A DNA stretch of 64,000 nucleotides from Acidovorax delafieldii 2AN (GTDB lineage: Bacteria; Pseudomonadota; Gammaproteobacteria; Burkholderiales; Burkholderiaceae_C), in NCBI RefSeq assembly GCF_000175235.1, contig NZ_ACQT01000003.1, forward strand, positions 19,457-83,456, written 5' to 3'. Below are positions 1 through 8,355 of this stretch, one piece after another. Every line of letters begins with the position of its first letter. The stretch's first letter is position 1. A program made the position numbers and the translations under genes. The notes under the pieces were generated by a model. It did no database searches. It saw nothing but the letters and a program-made list of their open reading frames with translations, and was not told where the DNA came from.

Positions 1-101
1 CGCATGGCCGTGGCCGTGCCTGGGATGAGCTGCTGAGGTACTACAACGATCCGGTGGGCTATCTCGACAAGATCGACACCGAGCTGAATCAAATGGCATG
101 A
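1..101 (+). CDS. C-terminal end of an unidentified protein (partial)
   Basis: The reading frame enters from the left edge and gives 32 residues ending in ...DTELNQMA before a TGA at 99-101. It contains a charged, helical-looking segment (WDELLRYYNDPVGYLDKID). The stop overlaps a possible ATG for the next gene, so the two are probably in one operon with the SbcD-like gene. Too little is present to name a family. Confidence 0.6.
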   Translation, partial: HGRGRAWDELLRYYNDPVGYLDKIDTELNQMA

Positions 102-115
102 ACCGGGGAGGCACC

Positions 116-1378
116 ATGCGTATTGCACAATTTTCGGATCTTCACTACGGCACGAAGACCCTGGCGGAGGCCGACCGCTGCTTCGGCGCCGCCATCGACC
201 GCGCCGTGGCCCTGGGCGTGAAGGCCGCCGTGATCTCGGGCGACGCGACCGACCATGCACTCGACCTGCATGCGCCCGCCGTGATCCGGCTGGTGGCGCA
301 GGTTCGCCGCCTCGCCGATCACTGTCCGGTCCTCATTCTGCAGGGCACCTACTCGCACGAGCCCCCCGGCACGCTGGCGGTGTTCCGTTCGGTGGGCGGG
401 CGTCATCCCATCCATGTTGCCGACTGCATCCAGCAGGTGGCGCTGACCCGGCGCGGCTGGGTGGCGTCGGCGGCCTGGTGCTTCGAGGTCTTGCCGCCGG
501 ATGCCGAGATGCTGGTTTTCTGTCTGCCCACGGTGAACAAGGCTGTGGTGGCCGCCGCCACCGGGGCGGTGGATGCGGCGCAGTCGGTGGGCGAGCAACT
601 GGGGCGATTGCTTGCTGGATTCGCCCCGCTGAACCGGCGCGCACGCAGCCTGGGCTTGCCGACGATCGGGGTATCGCACGGCACGGTGTTCGGCTGCCTC
701 AGCGAACACGGGGTTCCGATGGCGGGCTTCGACCATGAGTTCACCACCGGCGCGCTGTTTGCCGCCGAGGCCCAGGCTTGCATGCTGGGCCATATCCACC
801 GGCACCAGTCCTGGATGCAGCAAGGGCTGGCGGGCGAGCAACTGATCGCCTATGCAGGCTCCATCGGCCGATTTCACTATGGCGAGGAGGGGGAGAAGGG
901 ATTTCTGCTGTGGGAGGTTGGCGCAGAGTGGGCCCGCTGCACCTTGGAACCCACCCCGGCGCGCCGAACCATGGACATCGTGTTCGAGGGTCGCCCGGAT
1001 CTCGACACCTTGCGCGAGGCGGTCACGCGGCAGGACATCACGGGCGCCAGCGTGCGCGTGCGCTGGACCGTGGCGGAGGAAGACCGAGGCGCCGTGGATC
1101 GCGAGGCCATCCAGCGGGTGCTTGCCGGCGCGGCTGAAACCAAGCTGGAGGGCCGCATCGTTCCCGTGCTGCGCGCGCGCACGGCCGGCATCTCGCGCAT
1201 GGCCCGGATGGAGGACAAGCTGCGCGCCTGGGCGCAGGTGTCCGACGTCAACCCGGAACCGCTGCTGGCGTGCCTGGCAGCGCTGGGGGAAGCAGCCCCC
1301 GAGGACATTGCCGCTGGCCTGCTGGGCGACCAGGGAGCAGAACCTCCGCCAGCTGAGCCAATGCGGCTGGTGGCCTGA
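116..1378 (+). CDS. SbcD-like metallophosphoesterase (exonuclease subunit)
   Basis: This 420-residue protein has calcineurin-type phosphoesterase motifs in order: DLH near the N-terminus (FSDLHYG), GDATDH, an altered third motif (GTYSHE instead of the usual GNHE), VSHG and LGHIHRH. These residues bind two metal ions in the SbcD/Mre11 family, and the length is close to SbcD. An ATG at 98 overlaps the upstream stop, but the ATG at 116 has a clear GGGGAGG ribosome site and puts MRIAQFSDLH at the start, as in the family. The likely partner is the SbcC-like ATPase at 2963, from which it is separated by an oppositely oriented toxin-antitoxin pair. By family analogy the pair would process DNA ends or hairpins. 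The missing Asn in the third motif makes it a divergent member, probably specific to mobile elements. Confidence 0.8.
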   Translation: MRIAQFSDLHYGTKTLAEADRCFGAAIDRAVALGVKAAVISGDATDHALDLHAPAVIRLVAQVRRLADHCPVLILQGTYSHEPPGTLAVFRSVGGRHPIHVADCIQQVALTRRGWVASAAWCFEVLPPDAEMLVFCLPTVNKAVVAAATGAVDAAQSVGEQLGRLLAGFAPLNRRARSLGLPTIGVSHGTVFGCLSEHGVPMAGFDHEFTTGALFAAEAQACMLGHIHRHQSWMQQGLAGEQLIAYAGSIGRFHYGEEGEKGFLLWEVGAEWARCTLEPTPARRTMDIVFEGRPDLDTLREAVTRQDITGASVRVRWTVAEEDRGAVDREAIQRVLAGAAETKLEGRIVPVLRARTAGISRMARMEDKLRAWAQVSDVNPEPLLACLAALGEAAPEDIAAGLLGDQGAEPPPAEPMRLVA

Positions 1379-1395
1379 CGCGGTCGACGGACGGG

Positions 1396-2361
1396 CTATG
1401 GCAGCGCTTCGAGGAGCGCTTCGGCGACCGTGTTGAAGTCACTGAAAGCCTGCTCGAATGCCGGTGTCTCGCCGCCATAGACCAGGGGCAGCAGGTTGCC
1501 GGTGAATTCCGCCTGGATCTTGGTATCGGCGCGGGCTTGCCGCAGCGCGCCGTTCAGCACTTCAAGAGGCGCTGCGGCAAAGTCCGGGAACTGGGCGCCG
1601 AACTCCTTCTGGTCGCCCGCGACCAGCGCGGGGAAGGCCCGCCGGGCGTCGGCCAATGCTTCGGGCTGGCGCTGGTGAATGCGGTGCACGTCATACAGGT
1701 GCCGGACCAGGGCCGTATCCCAGGCCTGGCGCATCAGGCCGGCGCGGTGCTGGGCGTAGCGGCGCAGGAACGAGAGGATTTTTTCCGCGACGGTCTCGGC
1801 CACGGCCACCACAGGAACTTCAAAGGCCTGGTCGCTGCGGCCGGCGAGTTGGTCGGCCAGCGTGGTGATGCGGCAGATCTGCGAAGGCAGAACCGGCGCG
1901 CGTGCCGTCAATTCGATCTGCAGGTGAGGGCGAAGCCCGGCGGCAGAGGCATAGTGCCGCTCGTAGGTCCATTCGCTGCAGAAGTACCGGTTCTCGTTGA
2001 AAGCCAGCCCTTTGGCCTTGTTTTCGACCAGACCGATGCCGGCCAGGGTTTTGGTCACCTGGGCTTTTAGCGCGGAAAGCCGGCGGCGGATATCGGCGCG
2101 GGATGCCTGGCCCGCATCCGGGAGCACCACCTTCAGGTCCGCATCCTCGGACATGCGTTCGATCAGTCCGTAGGCCTTGGACAGGCTGGTGCCGCCGCAG
2201 AACACCAGTTGCACCCCTTCCGGCTTCAAGGCGAACAGGGCCCGCAACGCATCGGTCAGGTGCTCGTCCTTTTCCAGCAGGCCCGCCGTGATCGCGCCTG
2301 ACTCGGCTTCCGCGACCAGCGCTTCGATCAGTTCCCGCCGCTCTGGCGCCAGCACCCTCAT
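1396..2361 (-). CDS. AbiEii-like nucleotidyltransferase toxin
   Basis: This is a 321-residue protein with the nucleotidyltransferase signature of the AbiEii/AbiGii toxin family: FCGGTSLSKAYGLIERMSED followed by ADL, where the GGTS loop and the acidic EDAD cluster bind nucleotide and metal. It begins at an ATG whose last bases overlap the stop of the upstream antitoxin gene (2358-2361), so the two are translationally coupled. Toxins of this family act in abortive infection or as type IV-like toxin-antitoxin partners by modifying cellular targets such as tRNA. The locus lies antisense between the sbcD-like and sbcC-like genes. A related module with a destroyed toxin is found at 57.1-57.65 kb. 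Confidence 0.8.
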   Translation of the reverse strand: MRVLAPERRELIEALVAEAESGAITAGLLEKDEHLTDALRALFALKPEGVQLVFCGGTSLSKAYGLIERMSEDADLKVVLPDAGQASRADIRRRLSALKAQVTKTLAGIGLVENKAKGLAFNENRYFCSEWTYERHYASAAGLRPHLQIELTARAPVLPSQICRITTLADQLAGRSDQAFEVPVVAVAETVAEKILSFLRRYAQHRAGLMRQAWDTALVRHLYDVHRIHQRQPEALADARRAFPALVAGDQKEFGAQFPDFAAAPLEVLNGALRQARADTKIQAEFTGNLLPLVYGGETPAFEQAFSDFNTVAEALLEALP

Positions 2362-2759
2362 GCGTGTTCGTACTGGATCGCCTTGCCGTTGAAGCCCAGC
2401 TTGCGGGCGATGCGACGGCGGCCGACGTTGAGGGTGATGCCTGCTGGCACCTGGGTGCTTTGCCCGGCGTTGTATTCCCGGGTCAGGCGGCTGGCCATGA
2501 CGGTCACGCCCAGCTTGTTCAGTGCCTGCGGAGCCAGAACTTCCAGCGGCCGTACCGGAATTGGCTTGCCGGTCAGCACACTCGGCTTGGCCTTGGCGTA
2601 AACGCCCAGGCCCAGGCGCACCAGCGTGCCGTCCAGCACCAGCTCGCGCAGTGCACGGCCCACCTGTGCGGCACTGCCGAACTGGTCGAATTCGCCGCGC
2701 AGCAGCACATCGTCGCTGCGGTTGGCGACGGAGCGTCTGATGCGGTTGAGTGTGTTCAT
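2358..2759 (-). CDS. AbiEi/DUF6088-like antitoxin
   Basis: A 133-residue protein beginning MNTLNRIRRSV, with an N-terminal winged-helix-like segment and a basic C-terminus (NVGRRRIARKLGFNGKAIQY). It has the size and layout of DUF6088/AbiEi-type antitoxins that precede AbiEii toxins. Its stop overlaps the toxin start by four bases. No strong ribosome site is seen before its ATG. It is about 75% identical by eye to the protein at 57214-57651, which carries an extra repeat-encoded insertion. Antitoxins of this kind usually repress their own promoter; a 15-bp perfect palindrome lies in the upstream intergenic region. Confidence 0.75.
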   Translation of the reverse strand: MNTLNRIRRSVANRSDDVLLRGEFDQFGSAAQVGRALRELVLDGTLVRLGLGVYAKAKPSVLTGKPIPVRPLEVLAPQALNKLGVTVMASRLTREYNAGQSTQVPAGITLNVGRRRIARKLGFNGKAIQYEHA

Positions 2760-2827
2760 GGTGGTGGAGGCGGTGATCCTTGGAGGATGATTTTACCTTT
2801 CCTGAAAATTCCCGTAACTTGCTGACT

Positions 2828-2842
2828 GGAAATGGGATTTCC
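2828..2842. promoter_or_regulatory. 15-bp palindrome between toxin-antitoxin and sbcC-like gene
   Basis: GGAAAT-GGG-ATTTCC forms a perfect inverted repeat in the 200-bp divergent intergenic region. It is well placed to be an operator for the AbiEi-like antitoxin or for the sbcC-like gene. The function is inferred from position only. Confidence 0.35.
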
Positions 2843-2962
2843 GAACGAAACCCGATCATCTGATGGTGAAAGCGTTCCGCGGGCTGGCTGCAGCTCGCAG
2901 GAGCTTGATCTCTCCCGCACTCGCAGGAAACTGGGATTCATCAACCCCTGGAGATCACTGCC

Positions 2963-5431
2963 ATGCAACTACTTTCCCTGACCCTGAAAGGCTTTCGTGG
3001 GATTCGCGACGGCTTGGGCCTGGATGTCTTGACCCTGGACTTCGAGGCCCTGTGCGATGGGGCCGAGCTGGTGGCCATCGCAGGCGCCAATGGGCGTGGC
3101 AAGTCCACGGTGCTCGACAACATGCATCCGTACCTCACCATGCCCTCGCGCGCGTCCGCCGCAGGCGCTGGCGGCTTCAGCTACTACGACCATGTGTTTC
3201 TCCCCGAGAACGAAAAGGATCTGGTCTGGGCCCTGGAGGGGCGCTGCTACCGCTCCCAGGTCGTGATCCGGCTCAACGGCCGACGCCGGACGGAGGCCTT
3301 CCTGTTCGTACTCTCCGATACAGGGGCATGGCACCCGGTCACGCTCGAGGACGGCACGGTGTCGGATGGCAAGATCGAAACCTATACGCGCTGCGTGGAG
3401 CACCTGTGCGGCAGCGCCGATACCTTCTTCACCTCAGTCTTCGGAGCCCAGGGCAAGCGCCAGCTCAGCGACTACCGCAACGCGGAGGTCAAGACGCTGC
3501 TGGCCGACCTGCTGGGGCAGGAGCAAATCCGCGAACTGGGGCGCAAGGCGGGGGAGACGGCCAAGCTGTTGAAGGCGGGGCTCGTGGCGGTGCGCCAGGA
3601 AGCCGCGGCCATGGACTCCGAGGCCGCGCGGCTGGTACAAGCGCAGGCCGATGTAGACGATGCGCCGGCCCGTGCCGATCGAGCCCAGGCAGCCGTGACG
3701 GCAGCCGCCTTGGCGCTGGAGAGGGCGCGACAAGCCTATGTCCAGGTCACGGTGCAGCGCGAGCAGGCCCGCGAGACCGACGCGCGGCGTGCCCAGTTGC
3801 AGCAGGAGCGGGAAGCTACGCAAGCAGCGGACCGAGCGGCGATGCAGGAACTAGCGGACCGCGAACAAGCTGAGCGCCAGCGGTTGGACCGGCTCACGCG
3901 CCGCGTTGCACAGCGGCAAGCTCAGGCCGGGCAGCGTCGAGAACGCTTGGAGGACGCACAGACCCAATGCCGCACTTTGTTGGCTCGGGAACACCTCGTG
4001 CGCAACGCGGTACGGCGCTTGCCGCAGGCCGAGCGCTTGCTGGCGCTGCGCGATGAGCGTGCATGCCAGGGTCGAGACCGGGTGGCAGAGCGGGAGCAGG
4101 CGCAAAGCCAGTTGCGCATCTTGAAGCAGCGGGTTCAGGGCATTGAGCGCGAAGCAGGGCAGGCCGCCCTGCAGGCGCAGTCGCTCCGGCGCCGTTTTGG
4201 GTTGACCGCGGAGGTGCCGTGCGCGGGCCTGCCGCTGCAGGGGGCTTGCCAGTTGCTGGCCGATGCCCGGGAGGCTCAGGCGCTGATCCCGAGCGCCGAT
4301 GCGGTGCTGCGGCGTCTGGCCGACGAGAAGGCAGAGGTCGAGCGGGACGGACGTGCCGTCAAGGCACGGATCCAGGCCTTGGCGCCGGCCGGCGATCAAT
4401 TGGAGACGGCCGAGCGGTACCTGGAGCGCGCTCGCCATCGTGCGTCACGGCTTGCTTTGCTGGCGGCGAAGGCGGACGACATGCGGGTCGTGCGGCAGCG
4501 CCTGGCCGACGTTCAGGATGAATTGACTGGTCTCGGTGATCCTGGGCGAGAAGATGCCTCGGCTGAAGCGGGTGCCGAACGGGAGGAGCGTGATTCCATC
4601 GCCGCCGCGCTGCAGGTCATTGATGCACAGCGGACGCAGCAATCCGATCGGCTGCGGCAGGCGCTGGCGCGGCTGGACACGGTACTGCAGGCATTGCCGG
4701 AACCCTTTGACCCCCAGAGGCTTGACGCCGCCGAGGCGGCGCGCGATCGCGCTGTCGCCGCGCACGAGGGCGCGCAGCGGGAGCACATGGACGCTCTGAA
4801 GCAACTGGAAAGCCTGACGTCGCTGCGTCAGCAGCAGAACGCATTGGCCGAGCGCCAGGCCGCGGCGCACCGACGTGCCCAGCGCATCGGAGGCGCGATG
4901 GGCGACTGGACCCTGCTGGCGCGGTGCATGAGCTATGACGGCTTGATCGCGCTGGCGATCGACGATGCGGGGCCGGCTCTGTCGGGTCTGGCGAACGAAT
5001 TGCTGCTGGCCTGCTATGGCCTACGTTTCACCGTATGCATCCTCACGCAGGTCGAGACGGCCAAGGGCGAGAAGCGGGAAGACTTCGACATCCTGGTGCA
5101 TGACGCCGAATCGGGGGAAAGCAAGAGTGTGCGGCTGATGAGTGGAGGGGAGCGGGTCTGGATCAACGAATGCCTGGTACGGGCCGTGGCGCTGTATCTG
5201 GAGCAGACCAGTGAGCGGCATTACGAGACCCTGTTCTCGGATGAGGCCGACGGTGCGCTGGATCCCGAGCGCAAGCGCATGTTCGGAGCGATGAAGCGTG
5301 AGGTGTTGCGGCTGGGCGGCTACCGGCGCGAGTTCTTTGTTTCGCAGACGCCCGAACTGGCGGGCATGGCCGATGTAGTGATCGATCTGGAGGCACTGCG
5401 GACTGACGCCGATCCGGTTTCCTTGGCGTGA
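2963..5431 (+). CDS. SbcC-like SMC-family ATPase
   Basis: An 822-residue ATPase. The N-terminus has a Walker A motif at about residues 40-49 (GANGRGKST). A long Arg/Glu/Ala/Gln-rich coiled coil fills about residues 190-680, with a central cysteine pair (PCAGLPLQGAC) that could act as a degenerate zinc hook. The C-terminus has the ABC signature (RLMSGGERVW) and Walker B (LFSDEADGALD). These are hallmarks of SbcC/Rad50, which works with SbcD in DNA end processing. The ATG at 2963 follows a GGAG site. At 822 residues it is shorter than chromosomal SbcC (about 1,050), which fits mobile-element forms. Its probable partner is the phosphoesterase at 116-1378. Confidence 0.85.
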   Translation: MQLLSLTLKGFRGIRDGLGLDVLTLDFEALCDGAELVAIAGANGRGKSTVLDNMHPYLTMPSRASAAGAGGFSYYDHVFLPENEKDLVWALEGRCYRSQVVIRLNGRRRTEAFLFVLSDTGAWHPVTLEDGTVSDGKIETYTRCVEHLCGSADTFFTSVFGAQGKRQLSDYRNAEVKTLLADLLGQEQIRELGRKAGETAKLLKAGLVAVRQEAAAMDSEAARLVQAQADVDDAPARADRAQAAVTAAALALERARQAYVQVTVQREQARETDARRAQLQQEREATQAADRAAMQELADREQAERQRLDRLTRRVAQRQAQAGQRRERLEDAQTQCRTLLAREHLVRNAVRRLPQAERLLALRDERACQGRDRVAEREQAQSQLRILKQRVQGIEREAGQAALQAQSLRRRFGLTAEVPCAGLPLQGACQLLADAREAQALIPSADAVLRRLADEKAEVERDGRAVKARIQALAPAGDQLETAERYLERARHRASRLALLAAKADDMRVVRQRLADVQDELTGLGDPGREDASAEAGAEREERDSIAAALQVIDAQRTQQSDRLRQALARLDTVLQALPEPFDPQRLDAAEAARDRAVAAHEGAQREHMDALKQLESLTSLRQQQNALAERQAAAHRRAQRIGGAMGDWTLLARCMSYDGLIALAIDDAGPALSGLANELLLACYGLRFTVCILTQVETAKGEKREDFDILVHDAESGESKSVRLMSGGERVWINECLVRAVALYLEQTSERHYETLFSDEADGALDPERKRMFGAMKREVLRLGGYRREFFVSQTPELAGMADVVIDLEALRTDADPVSLA

Positions 5432-5484
5432 TGGTGATGAAGGTGGGGCAGAACATGGCGTAGAGTTTCAGTGCATGGGTGGTC

Positions 5485-5793
5485 TCACAAGACGGGGGCT
5501 TGGGAGCCGAAGGTCGGAAGTCCCTCGATGATGGGTGCTTCGCTGTCGAATTTGAGCCAGGCGATACCGGCTTGCTCGGCGAGCTCGAAAATAGCAGCCA
5601 GATCGGGCTCCGTCGGTAAGCGGTAGCGCGGCGAGCCCACGAATACAAAGCCTCCGAAGTCGGTTGGATAGGCGTTGACGGACAGATCGTCTTCTCGCAG
5701 CTTCTGCCGCGTGGCTAGCGTCAGGTGGGTCAGCGAAAGCGCCGCCAGCGGTTCAGCCAATTCGCATAGCCGCTCGATGCAATGAGCGTGCAT
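5485..5793 (-). CDS. DUF5983-type small protein (copy 1)
   Basis: A 102-residue protein (MHAHCIERLCELAEPLAALS) that is clearly paralogous to the product of 9749-10066. Shared landmarks are the LSVNAYPTDFGGFVFVG stretch, a PTEPDL segment, and GIAWLKFDSEA near the end. I recognise it as the DUF5983 family seen on integrative elements; no biochemical function is known to me. It has an AAGGAG ribosome site. Its neighbours are the SbcC-like gene downstream, transcribed towards it, and a 500-bp regulatory-looking gap upstream. Confidence 0.7.
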   Translation of the reverse strand: MHAHCIERLCELAEPLAALSLTHLTLATRQKLREDDLSVNAYPTDFGGFVFVGSPRYRLPTEPDLAAIFELAEQAGIAWLKFDSEAPIIEGLPTFGSQAPVL

Positions 5794-6290
5794 GGTTTAC
5801 TCCTTGTGTGGCGCTGCCGGCTTGGTCTCCGGGATGCCTTGTGGACTTCGCGGACACCATGTCGCAGTTCTGCAAGCCCACCGGAATTCCCATACGCGGA
5901 GCCGAAAGCGGATCACGGCTCGCTGTGTGTTTTCGGCATGTGCGCGCCGTGACATCTTTTGGAGCATTGATACCCGATAGGCGAACGACGTCAGGAGAAA
6001 AGTGGACTCTGGCAGTGTGGCCCTGACTTCGCCGTGTCACAAGGGGGAAAACCTGCGCGGGCAGGAAACCGATGTCAATGACGTGTAATTCATCCTCGGA
6101 TTCGGAGGGAAATTGCACAGCGGTGTCGCCAATTGTCAACGCAGAAGAGGCTCGATGCGCGTGGCATGCAATCTCGTGACACTCGAAAGTCACTTCAGTG
6201 TCATTCGAGAAATCTTTTGATCAAGTCCCGATAAATCGGTCTCAGACAGGTTCTTTTGCGTCAGTATGGTGGCCATCGAAGGGTTTCACC
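5794..6290. other. Intergenic region, about 500 bp, between divergent small genes
   Basis: No convincing gene is seen; short frames here lack ribosome sites and family features. The region separates the minus-strand DUF5983 gene from the plus-strand small gene at 6291 and should carry both promoters. The most structured part is the dyad at 6177-6209. Confidence 0.5.
6177..6209. promoter_or_regulatory. Nested inverted repeats, possible operator
   Basis: TGACACT (6177-6183) is matched by AGTGTCA (6197-6203), and CTCGA (6182-6186) by TCGAG (6205-6209). The two nested dyads lie about 80-110 bp upstream of the gene at 6291. This looks like a regulator-binding site, but no regulator can be assigned. 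Confidence 0.35.
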
Positions 6291-6503
6291 ATGATCCGCC
6301 TGGGCTCCCAGATCCGTTTGACGCAGAAGGAAATCGAGTATTTCCGTTGGCTGACCGACATCGAGCCGGTCGGTATCCGCACGCACGCGGATCTCGATGC
6401 GTATGTGGCGAAGTGCAAGGCGCACTATTGGGGCGTTTCCCGCGACACGCAGTTCCTTCACTGGATGATCGACCAGGAAGTGGCGCGTTGCCTGGCCGCG
6501 TGA
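6291..6503 (+). CDS. Small conserved protein, paralogue of 7222-7452
   Basis: A 70-residue protein starting MIRLGSQIRLTQKEIEYFRW. It shares a pattern with the protein at 7222: a 'R(F/L)T..EIE.(F/L)R' segment, then a 'GTRT/GIRTHADLD' segment and a helical tail. Both look like small helical DNA-binding or adaptor proteins, but no family is recognised. The ATG at 6291 is preferred over an upstream frame extension because the paralogue begins at the same point. Confidence 0.55.
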   Translation: MIRLGSQIRLTQKEIEYFRWLTDIEPVGIRTHADLDAYVAKCKAHYWGVSRDTQFLHWMIDQEVARCLAA

Positions 6504-6583
6504 GCCTGTCAGCAGGGTGGGTAGGGCTTGGGGGAAGCACCGCATTCCCCCGGCCGGGTGGCCAGGGGAACGAGATGTATGGC

Positions 6584-7096
6584 TCAGCCAGCGGCTTGAG
6601 CCGCTCGGGGCGCAGAATCCACCGTTTCGGACTGCGCCTGCGGGGCGGCAGGTGTCTCCGCGGTGGCGGGCGCCTTGAATGCCGCGCGGGCGGCACGTAC
6701 CTTCGGGCTTTTGGCCAGGCGCTGGATCTGCGCCGTCGCGGGCTCGGCAATCTCGTCGGGCAGGCAGGCCGCGGCGAGGTCGCCTCCGTGTCCCAGCGCG
6801 CGCCGTGCATTCGCCGGAAACCGGACGAACAAGCCGCCGAGCAGCCAGCGCACGAAGCGGCCAAAGCGTTGGTTGCGTGCCTCGCGCGCCTGGTGCAGGC
6901 GCAGCGATTCGCGGCAGCACAGGTACAGCGCCAGGTGCTCGCGCTTCATCTCGGGGTCGCTGTCCAACTGCGCCAGCACTTCGGCGGCGATCACCGGATC
7001 CTTGCCGGCGCGCCGGTAGAAGGACACCCAGGCACGTTCCTCTTCCATGCCGATGGCGCCGCGCTTGGGGCGGGGTCGCGCTGCGGTCAGGTTCAT
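6584..7096 (-). CDS. Hypothetical ICE-associated protein with Ala-rich tail
   Basis: A 170-residue protein. Residues about 1-110 are conserved-looking and helical (ERAWVSFYRRAGKDPVIAAE, then EHLALYLCCRESLRLHQARE), with a short hydrophobic stretch (FVRWLLGGLFVRFPA). The last 60 residues are Ala/Pro/Thr-rich and low in complexity. The ATG at 7096 follows an AAGGAGAT ribosome site. It belongs to the group of minus-strand small genes at 6.6-10.9 kb that look like an ICE accessory operon. No function can be assigned. Confidence 0.6.
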   Translation of the reverse strand: MNLTAARPRPKRGAIGMEEERAWVSFYRRAGKDPVIAAEVLAQLDSDPEMKREHLALYLCCRESLRLHQAREARNQRFGRFVRWLLGGLFVRFPANARRALGHGGDLAAACLPDEIAEPATAQIQRLAKSPKVRAARAAFKAPATAETPAAPQAQSETVDSAPRAAQAAG

Positions 7097-7221
7097 GGTC
7101 CTATCTCCTTGCTTGTGGGAAGCACGCGCCCAGACCCATTCGGGAGGCGTCAGTCTCCCGGGGTTGTGGCGGTGTGCAGCCTTGCTAAGCTGGCATCCCA
7201 CACGCCTTGAAAGGCCCACAC

Positions 7222-7452
7222 ATGCTCCGTGCAGGCCACTCACTCCGGTTCACGCCCACCGAGATCGAGGAACTCCGTAGAGTCGGACTTGATGTCGGTG
7301 GGACGCGAACGCAGGACGATCTCGACCAGGCGCTGGCCCGATGGGCCGGCACGCTGGCCGGGGAACGTCCGCAACTGCTGGACAAGATCGCCTCTGCCAT
7401 GGCCGAAGCGAAGGGAGCCTCGCTACCCGCGCGCTTGACGCGCGTGCGCTGA
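7222..7452 (+). CDS. Small conserved protein, paralogue of 6291-6503
   Basis: A 76-residue protein, MLRAGHSLRFTPTEIEELRR at its start, resembling the product of 6291. The end overlaps by 30 bp the end of the convergent gene at 7423-7647. No named domain is seen. The pairing of two such short paralogues around the gene at 6584-7096 suggests a duplication within the mobile element. Confidence 0.5.
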   Translation: MLRAGHSLRFTPTEIEELRRVGLDVGGTRTQDDLDQALARWAGTLAGERPQLLDKIASAMAEAKGASLPARLTRVR

Positions 7453-7647
7453 GGCGCCTCGCTGGGCGTTGGCTTCGGCGACCGCGATCCAGCGGTCGGC
7501 GATCCGGTCCAGGTAGACCAGATCGTCGGTTTCGATTTCGCCCGCCGTGCGCAGACGGGCGATGACTTCCTTGACCAGGAACGGATCGTCCCGGGCCAGT
7601 TCGACGACAGTGGCGGCGATGCGCCGGCGGTACAGATCGACCTGCAT
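7423..7647 (-). CDS. Hypothetical small helical protein
   Basis: A 74-residue protein (MQVDLYRRRIAATVVELARD) with alternating charged and hydrophobic residues, likely all-helical. It follows the small gene at 7650-7826 directly (TGACCATG spacing), so the two form an operon. A short segment, ARDDPFLVKEVIARL, recalls the AGKDPVIAAEVLAQL segment of the protein at 6584-7096, suggesting distant relationship. Function unknown. Confidence 0.5.
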   Translation of the reverse strand: MQVDLYRRRIAATVVELARDDPFLVKEVIARLRTAGEIETDDLVYLDRIADRWIAVAEANAQRGASAHARQARG

Positions 7648-7649
7648 GG

Positions 7650-7826
7650 TCAAGCTGCTTCGCGGCAGTCCGCGCACGAGCGGCCCATGCACTTGCCGAG
7701 GCAAGGCCGGGGACGCAGCAGCACCGCGAGCTTGCGCTGCGGCAAGGGGGCAGGGCGGGCGAGGCCTGATCCACCCAACAGCACCGGAATGCGGCGCGAC
7801 TCTCTGGCTGCAAGGGCAGCGAACAT
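7650..7826 (-). CDS. Small Cys-containing protein
   Basis: A 58-residue frame starting MFAALAARESRRIPVLLGGS and ending with a cysteine-containing tail (CLGKCMGRSCADCREAA), which could bind metal. It has a strong AAAGGAG ribosome site six bases before the ATG, and it ends two bases before the next gene. A GC-rich hairpin (7869-7885) sits in its leader. No homologous family is recognised, and the coding case rests mainly on the ribosome site and the operon spacing. Confidence 0.45.
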   Translation of the reverse strand: MFAALAARESRRIPVLLGGSGLARPAPLPQRKLAVLLRPRPCLGKCMGRSCADCREAA

Positions 7827-7868
7827 GGCGTTCTCCTTTGGTGAAAAAGGGGAACGCCCAACCCTGGC

Positions 7869-7885
7869 GGGGACTGGGGGTCCCC
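7869..7885 (-). promoter_or_regulatory. Leader hairpin before the 7826 gene
   Basis: GGGGAC (7869-7874) pairs with GTCCCC (7880-7885) in the leader of the minus-strand gene starting at 7826. It is followed on that strand by a C/T-rich run and then the AAAGGAG ribosome site. The arrangement resembles an attenuator. Similar hairpins precede several other genes in this region. Confidence 0.35.
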
Positions 7886-8092
7886 GTTCGGGTGTACCTC
7901 GCAGGTGCGAGGCGGCTTGGCGTCAGCCTTGCGGGCTGGCGTGGGATGAAGGCCCAGTGCCTTACGGCAAGGGCCTTTGCTCGGTGGCGCGCAACCGTGA
8001 AGTCGCGCGTCAGTTGGGAAGGTCGACCTGACGGCCGACAGGAACTCACGGCTGCCGAAGCAACCGCCCAGGCCGGGGCCTGGGAACTCGAG

Positions 8093-8114
8093 GGCAGGTA
8101 ACGACTGCGACGCC
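8093..8114 (-). repeat. 22-bp leader repeat, copy A
   Basis: One of three exact copies of a 22-bp sequence whose core is GTAACGACTGCGACGCC on the plus strand. The others are at 11026-11047 and 31884-31905. All three have the same orientation, lie upstream of minus-strand genes, and have small GC-rich hairpins immediately beside them. This copy is 267 bp before the gene starting at 7826. Confidence 0.6.
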
Positions 8115-8258
8115 AGCAGGACTGGACTTCGGCGCAGCCAAGGCTGCGAGGAAGGCTTGGTGGACGCGATGCCCACAGGAAGCCCTTGCAGTATGGTCTG
8201 CGCGCTGGCCTGCGGTCGACGCATCGGAGCGCGCCAGCCGAAAATACCCGTCAGACCG

Positions 8259-8273
8259 GGCATTTGCGGGTGG
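8259..8273 (-). repeat. 15-bp upstream box, copy A
   Basis: GGCATTTGCGGGTGG occurs here and again at 11163-11177. In both places it lies on the far (promoter) side of the 22-bp leader repeat, 145 bp away here and 116 bp away in copy B. The paired boxes suggest a conserved leader transcript or promoter module. Confidence 0.5.
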
Positions 8274-8355
8274 AGTCCTGATACCGGCAGTAGCTCTCAT
8301 CAATAAAAATGCCCCACCACCTTGCGGTAGTAGGGCGCAAACTCACGCGGCCTGA

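Noticed and set aside
89..877. Minus-strand frame of 262 codons opposite the SbcD-like gene
   Set aside because: His/Arg/Gly-rich composition typical of antisense reading of a GC-rich gene; no start signal.
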